Assembly (NCBI RefSeq): GCF_014653115.1
Contig: NZ_BNAD01000001.1
Span: 620,001-684,000 of the forward strand
DNA: 64,000 bases
Source of the DNA: Nocardioides flavus (ex Wang et al. 2016)
GTDB lineage: Bacteria; Actinomycetota; Actinomycetes; Propionibacteriales; Nocardioidaceae
Direction: 5' to 3'
Under the pieces are notes generated by a model, which searched no databases, was not told where the DNA came from, and worked only from the letters and a program-made list of their open reading frames with translations. The position numbers and the translations under genes are program-made. This document shows positions 17,177 through 26,479 of this stretch, in pieces (position 1 is the stretch's first letter; each line of letters begins with the position of its first letter).

Positions 17177-17885
17177 TCCAGCCCCCGGCCTCGTCGCGTC
17201 CGCCGTCGATGCGCACCGTCATCTCGGTGTGGCCGATCTTGATGGTCGAGCCGTCGCGCAGCCGGGCGCGGGACACCTTGGTGCCGTCGACCAGGATGCC
17301 GTTGGTCGAACCGAGGTCGACCGCCTCGACGCCGTCGATGGTGACCTCGAGCTCGAGGTGGCGTCGGCTGACGCCGGGATCGTTGATCCGCAGGTCCGCC
17401 TCGGTGCCACGGCCGATCACCAGGCCCGGCGGGCGGAGCGGGTGCCGGGTGCCGTTGACCTCGAGGGTGGCGTGGGAGGAGCGCGTACGGGTGCGCTGGT
17501 CGTTGTCGGTGACGCTCGCCTGTGCCTTCGAACGGATCCGGAAGCGACCGGTGGTGAGGTCGTCGGCCGCGTCGAAGGCGATGCTCACCGGGCCGGTGAA
17601 GACGTAGCCCTGCGCGTCGGCGTGGTCCTGGAGCTGGTCCACGAGGTCCTGCTCGAGCGCGCGGCCGAGGCCGACGATGCGCTCGAGGTCGGTGCCGGAC
17701 AGCTCGACGTGGAAGTCGTTGGGCACCAGGCGGCGCTGGCGGCTGAGCACCTGGGCGTTGTTGTCGCACTCGCGCTGCAGGGCCGCCGCGATCTCGACGG
17801 GCTGCACCGCACTGCGGAAGGCCCGGGCGAAGACCCCGGAGATGACGCTCTCCAGCCGGTGCTCGAATCGCTGCAGCGGGTTCAT
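17169..17885 (-). CDS. fhaA: FhaA: DUF3662 plus FHA domain protein
   Basis: 238 residues from an ATG at 17885 preceded by AGAGGAGGCCTGACG, a strong ribosome-binding site. N-terminal DUF3662 domain about 1-120 (MNPLQRFEHRLESVISGVFA, LVPNDFHVELSG); C-terminal FHA domain about 150-235 (LVIGRGTEADLRIND, VSRRHLE, DLGSTNGILVDG). In M. tuberculosis FhaA binds the phosphorylated pseudokinase domain of MviN and limits peptidoglycan synthesis. It is much shorter than mycobacterial FhaA, lacking the long Pro/Gln-rich linker. First gene of the seven-gene minus-strand operon. Confidence 0.94.
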   Translation of the reverse strand: MNPLQRFEHRLESVISGVFARAFRSAVQPVEIAAALQRECDNNAQVLSRQRRLVPNDFHVELSGTDLERIVGLGRALEQDLVDQLQDHADAQGYVFTGPVSIAFDAADDLTTGRFRIRSKAQASVTDNDQRTRTRSSHATLEVNGTRHPLRPPGLVIGRGTEADLRINDPGVSRRHLELEVTIDGVEAVDLGSTNGILVDGTKVSRARLRDGSTIKIGHTEMTVRIDGGRDEAGGWNV

Positions 17886-18038
17886 CGTCAGGCCTCCTCT
17901 CGTCGCGCTGGGGTCGCACCGTCGTGGTGGGCAGGCTTCACACACCGCCCGGCCGGTGCGGCCGAGCGTACCGGCCGTGCGCCGGCGGGCGCGGGTGCCG
18001 CCCCGTCGAAGGGGTGGCCGCCGTCCCGGGCTCGCCGT

Positions 18039-18093
18039 GGGTGGCGGCAGATTGCGTGCAGGAGCGGGCCTCGAGTGCGATGTGCCGCCACCC
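18039..18093. repeat. 55-bp palindromic repeat, family 2, copy 1
   Basis: Begins GGGTGGCGGCAGATTGCG and ends GTGCGATGTGCCGCCACCC, forming a near-perfect stem over about 18 nt per side around a variable centre. Two further copies lie at 48.1-48.2 kb. This copy is in the 272-bp region between fhaA (minus) and tRNA-Leu (plus), in which no gene is seen. Confidence 0.8.
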
Positions 18094-18157
18094 CGAGAGA
18101 TGGCTCCGGCCGATTGGGAGCGTACGTCGCGCGTGGGGTAGCCTGAGCCCGCTTCAA

Positions 18158-18244
18158 GCGCGAGTGGCGGAATAGGCAGACGCGCACGGTTCAGGTCCGT
18201 GTGTCCGAAAGGACGTGGGGGTTCAACTCCCCCCTCGCGCACCA
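18158..18244 (+). tRNA. tRNA-Leu (anticodon CAG), CCA encoded
   Basis: 87-nt class II tRNA. The acceptor GCGCGAG (18158-18164) pairs fully with CTCGCGC before the discriminator A and CCA. The anticodon stem CACGG/CCGTG encloses loop TTCAGGT with CAG at 18192-18194. A long variable arm (GTCCGAAAGGAC) and the T loop TTCAACT are present. A strong terminator follows directly. Confidence 0.95.
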
Positions 18245-18251
18245 CCACCTC

Positions 18252-18280
18252 GAAGGCCCCGGACATCGTCCGGGGCCTTC
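18252..18280 (+). terminator. Terminator of tRNA-Leu
   Basis: Perfect 13-bp stem GAAGGCCCCGGAC / GTCCGGGGCCTTC with a 3-nt loop, 8 bp downstream of the tRNA. GTCGTCGTCG follows instead of a T-run. Confidence 0.85.
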
Positions 18281-18304
18281 GTCGTCGTCGGGCATGCTCG
18301 TGCC

Positions 18305-18598
18305 ATGGAACCGACCGACGACGAGAGGTGGCTCGTCGTCGACGGCCGGCGCTGGCGGCGTACGGACCCCGCGATCCCGGCCGACGAGCTCGCGCGGCTG
18401 AAGTCCCACCTCGGCCGCGGCCGCTCGGGCGTACGCAGCGCCTCCTCGGACTCCGCGCTGGCAGCCACCCGGCACCGCACCCAGCTGGCCAAGGTCGGTC
18501 TCGGCGAGCGAGGGACGCCGTGGTGGGAGCAGACCGATGCCGAGCGGCGCGAGCGCTGGGAGTCCGCGCTGGTCGAGCTCGACGCCCTCGACGACTGA
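18305..18598 (+). CDS. Conserved small actinobacterial protein, unknown function
   Basis: 97 residues, hydrophilic and basic. The sequence (WLVVDGRRWRRTDP, ARLKSHLGRGRSGVR, QLAKVGLGERGTPWWEQT) resembles a small protein widespread in actinobacteria, sometimes mislabelled a Tol-type transporter. There is no membrane segment or catalytic motif. The ATG at 18305 follows the tRNA-Leu terminator by 24 bp; earlier in-frame starts would overlap the terminator or tRNA. The following gpx gene has its own start 46 bp downstream. Confidence 0.7.
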   Translation: MEPTDDERWLVVDGRRWRRTDPAIPADELARLKSHLGRGRSGVRSASSDSALAATRHRTQLAKVGLGERGTPWWEQTDAERRERWESALVELDALDD

Positions 18599-18644
18599 GG
18601 GCGCTCCGCGGGCCGCGTTGGCCGGCCTTGGCACACTCGTCGCC

Positions 18645-19121
18645 ATGACGACTCTCTCCGACTTCTCGGCCACCGCGATCGACGGCACCGACACCGACCT
18701 GTCCCAGTACGACGGCAAGGTCGTGCTGGTCGTCAACACCGCCTCCCAGTGCGGCTTCACCGGCCAGTACAAGGGCCTCCAGCAGCTCCACGACACCTAC
18801 GCCGACCAGGGCCTGGTCGTGCTGGGCTTCCCGTGCGACCAGTTCGGCAACCAGGAGCCCGGCAGCGAGGCGGAGATCTCGGAGTTCTGCGAGCGCAACT
18901 TCGGCGTGACGTTCCCGCTGTTCTCCAAGGTCGACGTCAACGGCGACGACGCGCACCCGCTCTTCGACTGGCTCAAGGACGCCAAGGGCGGCCTGCTCGG
19001 CAGCAAGATCAAGTGGAACTTCACCAAGTTCCTCGTCGGCCGCGACGGCCAGGTCATCGACCGCTACGCGCCGACCACCGAGCCGGAGAAGCTCGCCAAG
19101 GACATCGAGAAGGCGCTCTGA
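18645..19121 (+). CDS. Glutathione peroxidase family thiol peroxidase
   Basis: 158 residues. The peroxidatic cysteine is C36 in NTASQCGFTGQY. GFPCDQFGNQEPGS and KWNFTKFLV are the conserved blocks holding the Gln and Asn/Trp of the active site. C82 (EFCERNFG) lies in the loop where thioredoxin-dependent members hold the resolving cysteine. It is therefore probably a thioredoxin-type peroxidase, since actinobacteria generally lack glutathione. Cytoplasmic. Ends 4 bp before the convergent ATP-grasp gene. Confidence 0.93.
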   Translation: MTTLSDFSATAIDGTDTDLSQYDGKVVLVVNTASQCGFTGQYKGLQQLHDTYADQGLVVLGFPCDQFGNQEPGSEAEISEFCERNFGVTFPLFSKVDVNGDDAHPLFDWLKDAKGGLLGSKIKWNFTKFLVGRDGQVIDRYAPTTEPEKLAKDIEKAL

Positions 19122-19125
19122 GTCA

Positions 19126-20388
19126 CTAGAGGGAAGGCGCGTCCGGGCCGACCCGCTCGGCGAGCCACTCCGCGACCTGCGCCTCCGACGGCGCCAGCCC
19201 GTCGCTGATCACGTGGGGAGCCACGCGCGAGAAGTAGTCGGTCACCATCGAGTCCGACTCGCGCACCAGCATCCCGGCGGCCTCGCCGTCGACGATCCAC
19301 GACCCGAGCACGACGCGGTTGCCCTCGAAGCTCGGCAGCTCGGTGTAGGCCTGGTAGACCCAGCCCTCGGCGCCGTAGCCGCCGGGCATCACGACGTCCT
19401 CGAGCATGTCGTCGAGGTGGATGCGGATGTTGTCGCCCTCGCGCCCGTGCAGCGGCTTCGCGACCCACCGCTCGAGGTCGCGCGGCTCGTCGAAGTACGC
19501 CGGCAGCAGCAGGCGGTGCCGCGGGAAGAGCTCCCACAGCACCGGCAGCAGCGCCTTGGTGCTGAGCAGCACCTTCCACGCCGGCTCGATCCACTTCGTC
19601 GGCCGCGCCTCGGCGCGGTCGATCACCATCCGCCCGAACGGCTCGGCGAGCATCTCCTCCCAGGCGTACAGCTTGAACGCGTTGCGCAGCGGCTCGTCGT
19701 GGACGTCACGGAAGTCGCGGGTGTCGGGGTTCCAGCCGACCTCGGCCACCGGGTGGGCGAGGGCGATCCAGCCGGCCTGGACGGCGGTGTCCATCAGGTA
19801 GTGGACGGTCATCTCCATCTCGCCACCGTCGTAGGAGTCCTCCTCGCCGAGGTCGTAGAGGAAGTGCAGGCGGTCGCCGTCGAAGTGCCCGGAGCGGCGG
19901 AGCGTGCGCCACCCGGCGACGAGGCGGTCGTGGACGGAGTTCCACTGGTCCATCTCCGGCATGACGTCCTCCATCCAGTTCCACTGGATGATCCCGGTCT
20001 CCACGAGCCCGGTGGGGGTGTCGCCGTTGATCTCGAGCATCTTGATCGACCCGTCGGCGCCGTACGCCAGGTCGAAGCGCGCGTAGAGCGCGGGGTCACC
20101 CGCCTCGATGGAGCGGCGCACGACCTCCAGCGAACCGGGCGGCAGACCGAGGCGCTCGTCGGTCATCATGGTGGCCATGTGGGTGACGGCCTGCAGGCAC
20201 ATCGCCCACAGCTCCTCGGTCGCGGCCTCGAGGGCCTCGACCTCCTCCATGGTCACCTCGTACCAGGCGTCCTCGTTCCAGTAGGGCAGCTCGGAGCCGT
20301 CGGGCATCTTGGTGGTCGGGAAGACCAGGCCCTGCTCGACGACGGTGTCGCGCCAGCCCTCACGTGCCCGCGACCGGTGCCTCCACAT
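19126..20388 (-). CDS. Glutathionylspermidine synthase-like ATP-grasp ligase (YgiC/YjfC family)
   Basis: 420 residues. It aligns by eye along most of E. coli YgiC: PYWNEDAWYEVT, YARFDLAYGADGSIKMLEIN, GDTPTGLVETGIIQW, FKLYAWEEMLAEPFG, WIEPAWKVLLSTKALLPVLW and KPLHGREGDNI. The ATP-grasp residues of the GspS synthetase fold are within these blocks. No amidase domain is present. Family members are expected to form an amide bond using ATP, but the YgiC/YjfC type has no known substrate and does not itself make glutathionylspermidine. Last gene of a minus-strand set, 18 bp after DUF350. Confidence 0.9.
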   Translation of the reverse strand: MWRHRSRAREGWRDTVVEQGLVFPTTKMPDGSELPYWNEDAWYEVTMEEVEALEAATEELWAMCLQAVTHMATMMTDERLGLPPGSLEVVRRSIEAGDPALYARFDLAYGADGSIKMLEINGDTPTGLVETGIIQWNWMEDVMPEMDQWNSVHDRLVAGWRTLRRSGHFDGDRLHFLYDLGEEDSYDGGEMEMTVHYLMDTAVQAGWIALAHPVAEVGWNPDTRDFRDVHDEPLRNAFKLYAWEEMLAEPFGRMVIDRAEARPTKWIEPAWKVLLSTKALLPVLWELFPRHRLLLPAYFDEPRDLERWVAKPLHGREGDNIRIHLDDMLEDVVMPGGYGAEGWVYQAYTELPSFEGNRVVLGSWIVDGEAAGMLVRESDSMVTDYFSRVAPHVISDGLAPSEAQVAEWLAERVGPDAPSL

Positions 20389-20406
20389 CGCTCGCTGCCC
20401 GCCCGC

Positions 20407-20865
20407 TCAGGCGATGCTGGCGCACACGATGGCGCCGACCGACAGGGCCACGGCCGCCGCCACGTGCGCGAGGGGGCGTACGGGGCCGGGCTCGGTGACG
20501 ATCTGGCGCAGGTTGCCCGGAGTCATCGCCTCGACGGCGAAGAACATCAGCGTGTTGAGGGCGATGCCGATGATGCCGAACGACACCGTCCACCCCAGCG
20601 CCCAGCCGAGGGAGGTCGCGCCGTTGGTCCAGATCGCGGTGAACAGCACGGCGGCGTTGGAGACCAGCCAGGCCGAGGTGATGACCGCGGCGCCCTTGGA
20701 GTGCGCGTGCACCGACTCGTTGCCGTTCTCGTCGACGCCACGCAGGTGGGTGCCGAGGTGGCCCGGGGTGGCGAGGTCGAGCACGTAGTAGGCGACCACG
20801 AGCATCGCCCCGCCCACGAGGGCGTAGGCGACGGCGTGCAGCAGGGCGTTGATCAGGTCGGTCAC
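20407..20865 (-). CDS. DUF350 family four-helix membrane protein (YjfL-like)
   Basis: 152 residues from a GTG at 20865 with AGGAG 6 nt upstream. Four hydrophobic segments: about 8-30 (LHAVAYALVGGAMLVVAYYVLDL), 56-78, 88-110 and 128-150. The polar first loop (GTHLRGVDENGNESVHAHSKGAA) and the duplicated hairpin layout fit DUF350. In enterobacteria the family member YjfL is encoded with YjfC (the ATP-grasp) and YjfM (the lipoprotein), and that partnership is reproduced here. Confidence 0.88.
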   Translation of the reverse strand: MTDLINALLHAVAYALVGGAMLVVAYYVLDLATPGHLGTHLRGVDENGNESVHAHSKGAAVITSAWLVSNAAVLFTAIWTNGATSLGWALGWTVSFGIIGIALNTLMFFAVEAMTPGNLRQIVTEPGPVRPLAHVAAAVALSVGAIVCASIA

Positions 20866-20933
20866 AGGTGTCTCCTGGCTGGGACGAGGATCGGAGCAGG
20901 CGGGACGGAGGTCGTACGGGTCGGTGCGCTCGC

Positions 20934-21320
20934 TCAGCCGAAGCCGCGCGAGCTGCCGCCGAAGCCGCCCTTGGTGGTGGCGGACTTGACGGTGGAGCCA
21001 CCGGTGGTGGGCAGGCCGCCGCGCTGGACCGTGCCGTTGAGCGAGCTGCCGCTGAACGTCCCGCCCGAGGTGGTCTGACCGACGGCGGGGATGCGCGAGC
21101 TCGCGCCGAGGTAGTACCAGAAGAAGCCGGAGCCGCCGCCGTTGTAGTCGGAGTCGTCGTCGCACTGGTCGTCGTCGACGCGCTCCTGGGTCTCGGGGTC
21201 GACGCACACCGCGGCGTAGTCGGCGCTGGACGAGCACCCGGTGAGGCTGCTGGCCATCAGCGCCGTGATGCCCAGCGAGATGCTGGAGGAGCGCATGCGG
21301 CGTCGCGCGGTCGTGGTCAA
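20934..21320 (-). CDS. YgiB/YjfM-like lipoprotein with Gly/Ser-rich tail
   Basis: 128 residues if the TTG at 21320 is the start. That codon overlaps the channel stop (TTGA) and has a GGAGGC site; an ATG at 21296 would give 120. A type II signal peptide ends in the lipobox LTG-C29. The mature part is short: an acidic Cys-containing segment (VCVDPETQERVDDDQCDDDS), an aromatic patch (SGFFWYYLG), and a C-terminal Gly/Ser/Thr-rich tail ending GGFGGSSRGFG. E. coli YgiB (DUF1190) has the same plan and also ends with an RGGFG-type tail. Sequence identity is low, so the assignment leans on layout and neighbours. Confidence 0.75.
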   Translation of the reverse strand: MTTTARRRMRSSSISLGITALMASSLTGCSSSADYAAVCVDPETQERVDDDQCDDDSDYNGGGSGFFWYYLGASSRIPAVGQTTSGGTFSGSSLNGTVQRGGLPTTGGSTVKSATTKGGFGGSSRGFG

Positions 21321-21886
21321 CGGAGGCCTCCGGAGGGGTCCTGGTCGTGCTTGGGCTGGAACATCGCGAGCATCTGCTCGGCGACGTCGGTGGTGGCCGC
21401 GTCCGCGGCCTCGTGCTCGGCGAGCCGCTCCTCGAGCCACTCGCGACCGTGCTGTGCCTCGAGCGAGGCGAGCGTGAGGTGCTCGAGGCGGTCGATGCGC
21501 TCGTGGACGTCCTCGAGGACGGTCGCCACGGCCAGCGACTCCTTGTCGAAGACGAGGTTGGCGATCACGTGGCCGATCGCGATCGGGACGAGCACGAGCA
21601 TCGAGACGATGAGCAGCGCCCCGACCGCCCGCCCGGGGGTCGAGGAGGGGTAGTAGTCGCCGTAGCCGACGGTCGAGCCGGTGACGATGCCCCACCAGAG
21701 GCCCTCGATCGGTCCCTTGCCCTCGAGCACCGCGTAGACGAGCGAGCACGCGACCCAGATGCCGAGGATCGCCAGCACCAGCAGGTGGGGCGCGTTGACC
21801 AGGGCGCGTACCGGCCGTGACAGGACCCCGATGCGTCGCGCGACAGCGCGCTCTGCCCTGTCGACGTCCGTGACCTCGTCGGCCAT
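21317..21886 (-). CDS. Two-helix potassium channel with C-terminal coiled-coil domain
   Basis: 189 residues. Two membrane helices (about 33-53 and 87-110) flank a pore loop with selectivity filter T72-V-G-Y-G-D77. A basic N-terminus and a ~75-residue cytoplasmic C-terminal part follow, which is helical and charged (VATVLEDVHERIDRLEHLTL, EWLEERLAEHEAAD), likely for tetramer assembly; no RCK/TrkA-N domain. It is expected to conduct K+. First gene of the channel-lipoprotein-DUF350-ATP-grasp set. A possible -10 box lies 36 bp upstream. Confidence 0.92.
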   Translation of the reverse strand: MADEVTDVDRAERAVARRIGVLSRPVRALVNAPHLLVLAILGIWVACSLVYAVLEGKGPIEGLWWGIVTGSTVGYGDYYPSSTPGRAVGALLIVSMLVLVPIAIGHVIANLVFDKESLAVATVLEDVHERIDRLEHLTLASLEAQHGREWLEERLAEHEAADAATTDVAEQMLAMFQPKHDQDPSGGLR

Positions 21887-21921
21887 GTGCGAAATCCCCG
21901 TCCCCCGTTGTCGTCGCGGTG

Positions 21922-21927
21922 ACTATA
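21922..21927 (-). promoter_or_regulatory. Candidate -10 element of the K+ channel operon
   Basis: TATAGT on the minus strand, 36 bp before the channel ATG, in the 91-bp gap after the GNAT gene. No convincing -35 hexamer at 17 bp is seen (TTGCCA lies 21 bp away). Confidence 0.35.
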
Positions 21928-21977
21928 GGGCTGCCCCGACCGCGGCCCTGGCAAACCCCCGCGGCGCCGGGCCGGGC

Positions 21978-22256
21978 TCAGGCGACCAGGTCGGCGTACT
22001 CCGGGTGCTTCTCGACGTACGCCGCGACGTAGGGACACACCGGGTCCACCGAGAGGCCGCGCGCGCGGGCGTCGTCGAGCGCTCCCCTGGCGAGGGTGCT
22101 GGCGTGGCCCTGGCCGCTGAAGGCCTCGGGCACCTCGGTGTGGATGAGCCGGATCAGCTCGCCGTGGAGGCGGTAGTCGATGAACCCGACCAGCTCGTCC
22201 CCGGAGCGCAGCTCGTAGCGGTGGTGGTCGGGGGCGTCGATGAACTCTGTGTCCAC
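21978..22256 (-). CDS. Small GNAT N-acetyltransferase (YjdJ type)
   Basis: 92 residues. It belongs to the short GNAT group, recognised by YELRSGDELVGFIDYRLHGE, LIHTEVPEAFSGQGHASTLA (the acetyl-CoA loop, Q/R-x-x-G/A type) and CPYVAAYVEKHPEY at the C-terminus. The substrate is unknown; these compact enzymes are often uncharacterised. It diverges from the malic enzyme gene with 61 bp between. Confidence 0.88.
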   Translation of the reverse strand: MDTEFIDAPDHHRYELRSGDELVGFIDYRLHGELIRLIHTEVPEAFSGQGHASTLARGALDDARARGLSVDPVCPYVAAYVEKHPEYADLVA

Positions 22257-22317
22257 AACGCGAGCCTAGACCGAGGTGACTTGCCCGTAACCCCGTGCGA
22301 GGTGGAGGGTCTGCCCC

Positions 22318-23697
<1,380 letters not shown>

Positions 23698-23721
23698 TCG
23701 CCGCGGCACCCTCCGGCTGGG

Positions 23722-25851
23722 TCAGCCGGTCACCTTCCGCGGCCACCAGAACTTCTCCCCGAGGGTGAGTGCGAGCGCCGGCACCAGCACCGTGCGTACG
23801 ACCAGGGTGTCGAGCAGCACGCCGACGAAGATGATCGCGCCGAGCTGGGCGAGCACCACCAGCGGCAGCACGCCGAGGACCGCGAATACCGCCGCGAGCA
23901 GGACGCCCGCGCTGGTGATCACGCCGCCGGTGGCGGTCAGGGCGCGGAGCATGCCCGTACGGGTGCCGTGCTCGCGTGCCTCCTCGCGCGCCCGGGTGAC
24001 CAGGAAGATGTTGTAGTCGACGCCGAGCGCGACGAGGAACAGGAACGCCAGGAGCGGCACGCCGGTGTCCATCGCCGGGAACCCGAAGACCGACTGGAAC
24101 AACCACCACGAGGCGCCCATGCTCGCGGCGTACGTCGCCAGCACGGTCGCGACGAGCAGGAGCGGCGCCACCACCGAGCGCAGCAGCAGGAGCAGCGCGC
24201 CGAGCACGAGCAGCAGGATGAGCGGCAGGATCAGCAGCCGGTCCTGGGCGGCGTAGTCGGCGGCGTCGATCGCCTCGGCGTCACCGCCGCCCACGTGCGT
24301 GTCGTCGAAGTCGGCGACGGCGTCGCGGACGTCGAGCACCACGGCCTGGGCGGCGTCGCTGCCCGGCGCCGCGTCGGGCACGGCGTCGATCCGGGTGATG
24401 CCGTCGCCGCTCGTGCTGACGCGGGCGGAGTCGACGCCGTCGACGCCCTCGACCGCGGCGAGCACCTGCTCGGGCTCGGCGCGGGTGACGACCTGCACCG
24501 GGTCGGAGGTGCCGGCGGGGAAGGACTCCCCGAGCCGCTCGGCGGCCGCGATCGCCTCCGGCCGCTGCAGGAACTGGTCGGCCGGGTCGAGGCCCGTGGT
24601 GATCGACGTGGTGCCGAGGGCGAGCACGGCCAGGCCCGCGACGGTGCCGGCGACGAACGTGCGCGGACGGCGGGCCACCGCGTCGCCCACCCGGCGCCAG
24701 ACGCCGCGCGAGTCGACCAGCACCGCGTCCCCGACGCGGGGCACCCGCGGCCAGAAGACCCACCGGCCGAACAGCACCAGCGCGGCCGGGAGCACGACGA
24801 GGGCGAAGGTCGCGGCGATCACGACACCCACGGCACAGGCCAGGCCCAGCCCGCGGGTGGTGGGGATGGCCGAGAGCAGCAGCGTCAGCAGGCCGAGCAC
24901 GACGGTCGTCGCGCTGGACAGCACGGCCTCGAAGGTCCGCGACAACGCCCGCGCCATCGCCTCGTGGCGCGAGTCGGTGGTCTTCAGCTCGTCGCGGTAG
25001 CGCGAGATGAGCAGCAGGGCGTAGTCGGTGCCGGCGCCGAAGACCAGCACGCTCAGGATGCCGACGGTCGACTCGTCCCAGGCGACCTGCACCATCTCGA
25101 GGACGTTGGTGGCGATGATCGCGGCGAACCGGTCGGCGATGCCGACGACGGCCAGCGGCACGAGCCACAGGACCGGGCTGCGGTAGGTGATGATCAGCAG
25201 GAACGCCACGATCGCGGCGGTGGCGGCCAGCAGCCGGATGTCGGCGCCGTCGAAGACCTGGCCGATGTCGGCCTGGATGCCGGCGGGTCCGGTCACCTGG
25301 GCCTCGATCCCGTCGGGGGCGTCGTCGCGCAGCTGCTCACGCAGCTCCTCGACCTTGTCGATGTTGTCGGTCGCCGACGCGGCGGTGACGGGCACGGCCA
25401 CGAACGCGGCGGTGCCGTCCTCCGCGACCACGACCGGCGACTGCTGGCCGCCGCCGGGTGGCCCGGTGGGGGCCCCGCCCTGACCCTGGCCCTCGGCGTC
25501 ACCGGCGCCGCCCTCGCCCGCCGCGGCCGCGTCGCCGGCAGCGTCGGACAGCAGGGCGACCGCCTGCTCCGTCAGCTGTCCGCGTACGTCGTCGTCGAGC
25601 TCGCCGGACTCGGCGGTCCACAGCACGATCGCGACCTGTCCCTCGTCCTCGGGCAGCTGCTCGGCGAGCTCGACCGCGAGCGTGCTGTCGGCGCCGGCGG
25701 GCAGCGTGTCGACCGGCGATCCCTCCCGTTCGCCCTCCGGGAGGAAGGCGATGACGGCCAGGGCCATCAGCAGTGGGAGGAGGGCGACGAGCCACGCGAG
25801 GCGGGGGCCGGCGATGCCGCGCGCGAGCGCGGGAGGGCGGTGGTGGGACAC
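23722..25851 (-). CDS. MMPL/RND family transporter
   Basis: 709 residues from a GTG at 25851. Two repeats each have one N-terminal membrane helix, a periplasmic domain and a bundle of membrane helices: periplasmic loops about 45-180 and 410-510, helix clusters about 190-380 and 530-700. FGAGTDYALLLISRYRDEL and LGVDYNIFLVTRAREEA are the matching proton-relay helices with GxDY in each half. The first periplasmic loop holds a Gly/Gln/Pro-rich insertion. It exports lipids or hydrophobic drugs. Divergent from a MarR regulator, which likely controls it. Confidence 0.92.
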   Translation of the reverse strand: MSHHRPPALARGIAGPRLAWLVALLPLLMALAVIAFLPEGEREGSPVDTLPAGADSTLAVELAEQLPEDEGQVAIVLWTAESGELDDDVRGQLTEQAVALLSDAAGDAAAAGEGGAGDAEGQGQGGAPTGPPGGGQQSPVVVAEDGTAAFVAVPVTAASATDNIDKVEELREQLRDDAPDGIEAQVTGPAGIQADIGQVFDGADIRLLAATAAIVAFLLIITYRSPVLWLVPLAVVGIADRFAAIIATNVLEMVQVAWDESTVGILSVLVFGAGTDYALLLISRYRDELKTTDSRHEAMARALSRTFEAVLSSATTVVLGLLTLLLSAIPTTRGLGLACAVGVVIAATFALVVLPAALVLFGRWVFWPRVPRVGDAVLVDSRGVWRRVGDAVARRPRTFVAGTVAGLAVLALGTTSITTGLDPADQFLQRPEAIAAAERLGESFPAGTSDPVQVVTRAEPEQVLAAVEGVDGVDSARVSTSGDGITRIDAVPDAAPGSDAAQAVVLDVRDAVADFDDTHVGGGDAEAIDAADYAAQDRLLILPLILLLVLGALLLLLRSVVAPLLLVATVLATYAASMGASWWLFQSVFGFPAMDTGVPLLAFLFLVALGVDYNIFLVTRAREEAREHGTRTGMLRALTATGGVITSAGVLLAAVFAVLGVLPLVVLAQLGAIIFVGVLLDTLVVRTVLVPALALTLGEKFWWPRKVTG

Positions 25852-25880
25852 GGGAGATCCTCGAGGTGACTAGGGAAGGT

Positions 25881-25905
25881 GGTTGCTAACCAAGTTACTT
25901 ATCAA
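25881..25905. promoter_or_regulatory. Candidate MarR operator between the mmpL and marR genes
   Basis: An A/T-rich patch holds two adjacent 12-bp direct repeats, GTTGCTAACCAA (25882-25893) and GTTACTTATCAA (25894-25905), identical at 9 of 12 positions. The first is also part of a palindrome GGTT-gct-AACC. It lies about 80 bp before the marR start and 30 bp before mmpL, where one regulator could repress both. Confidence 0.5.
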
Positions 25906-25983
25906 TTTAGCGGTAGACTGGTAAGGGCGGCAAGCTGCCGCAAGGCCCCCCGCCCCAGTCCCCGCCCGGCCGAGAGGAGTCCC

Positions 25984-26469
25984 GTGACCGAGCACCACCA
26001 GCCCGATGCCGCACCGTCGTGGGTCGCCCGTGGGCAGGAGCGATCGCAACCTCCCACCCTCCTGGCGCTGCGCGACCTGGTCGCTGCCGGGAGCCGGGTC
26101 ACCCACGTGGTGGCCCGCCGTGCCGGCCTCAGCGAGACCGAGCTGGTGACCCTCGAGCACCTCAGCCGCGAGCAGATCGGTCCGGCCGAGGTGGCCCGGC
26201 GGCTGGAGGTCTCCACAGCCGCAGCCACCGGGATCGTCGACCGCCTGGTCGCGCGCGGGCACGTCGAGCGCCGTCCGCACGACCTCGACCGCCGGCGTAC
26301 CGACCTGCACATCACCGACTCCGGGCGTGGCGAGGTCGTCGGCCACCTGATGCCGATGTTCGCGGCGCTCGACCAGCACGACGCGTCCTTCACCGAGGAG
26401 GAGAAGGCCGTGGTGGAGCGCTACCTGCGCGGGGCCACAGAGGCCTTCGAGCGGGTGCTGGAGCCCTGA
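25984..26469 (+). CDS. MarR-family transcriptional regulator
   Basis: 161 residues from a GTG with GAGAGGAGT upstream. The winged helix-turn-helix spans about residues 45-115: LSETELVTLEHLSREQIG, PAEVARRLEVSTAAATGIVD, RLVARGHVERRPHDLDRRRT (recognition helix and wing with the D-R-R motif). C-terminal helices form the dimer interface. It is divergent from the MMPL transporter, implying ligand-responsive repression of that pump. An earlier in-frame start at 25879 would lie inside the operator region. Confidence 0.9.
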   Translation: MTEHHQPDAAPSWVARGQERSQPPTLLALRDLVAAGSRVTHVVARRAGLSETELVTLEHLSREQIGPAEVARRLEVSTAAATGIVDRLVARGHVERRPHDLDRRRTDLHITDSGRGEVVGHLMPMFAALDQHDASFTEEEKAVVERYLRGATEAFERVLEP

Positions 26470-26479
26470 CTCCGCGGGA

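Noticed and set aside
9311..17885. Possible novel kinase system
   Set aside because: Gene order and domains match the well-known actinobacterial fhaA-fhaB-pstP-rodA-pbpA-pknA-pknB operon; only the PASTA on PknA and the repeats are unusual.
18003..18030. Possible fourth palindrome GGGGTGGCCGCC near 18.01 kb
   Set aside because: It lacks the GATTGCG and GCGATGTG ends and a matching right arm; treated as chance similarity to the 55-bp family.
17888..18187. Minus-strand reading frame starting MRVCLFRHSRLKRA before fhaA
   Set aside because: Its start is the complement of the tRNA-Leu gene and it crosses the 55-bp repeat; composition is Arg/Pro-rich without motifs.
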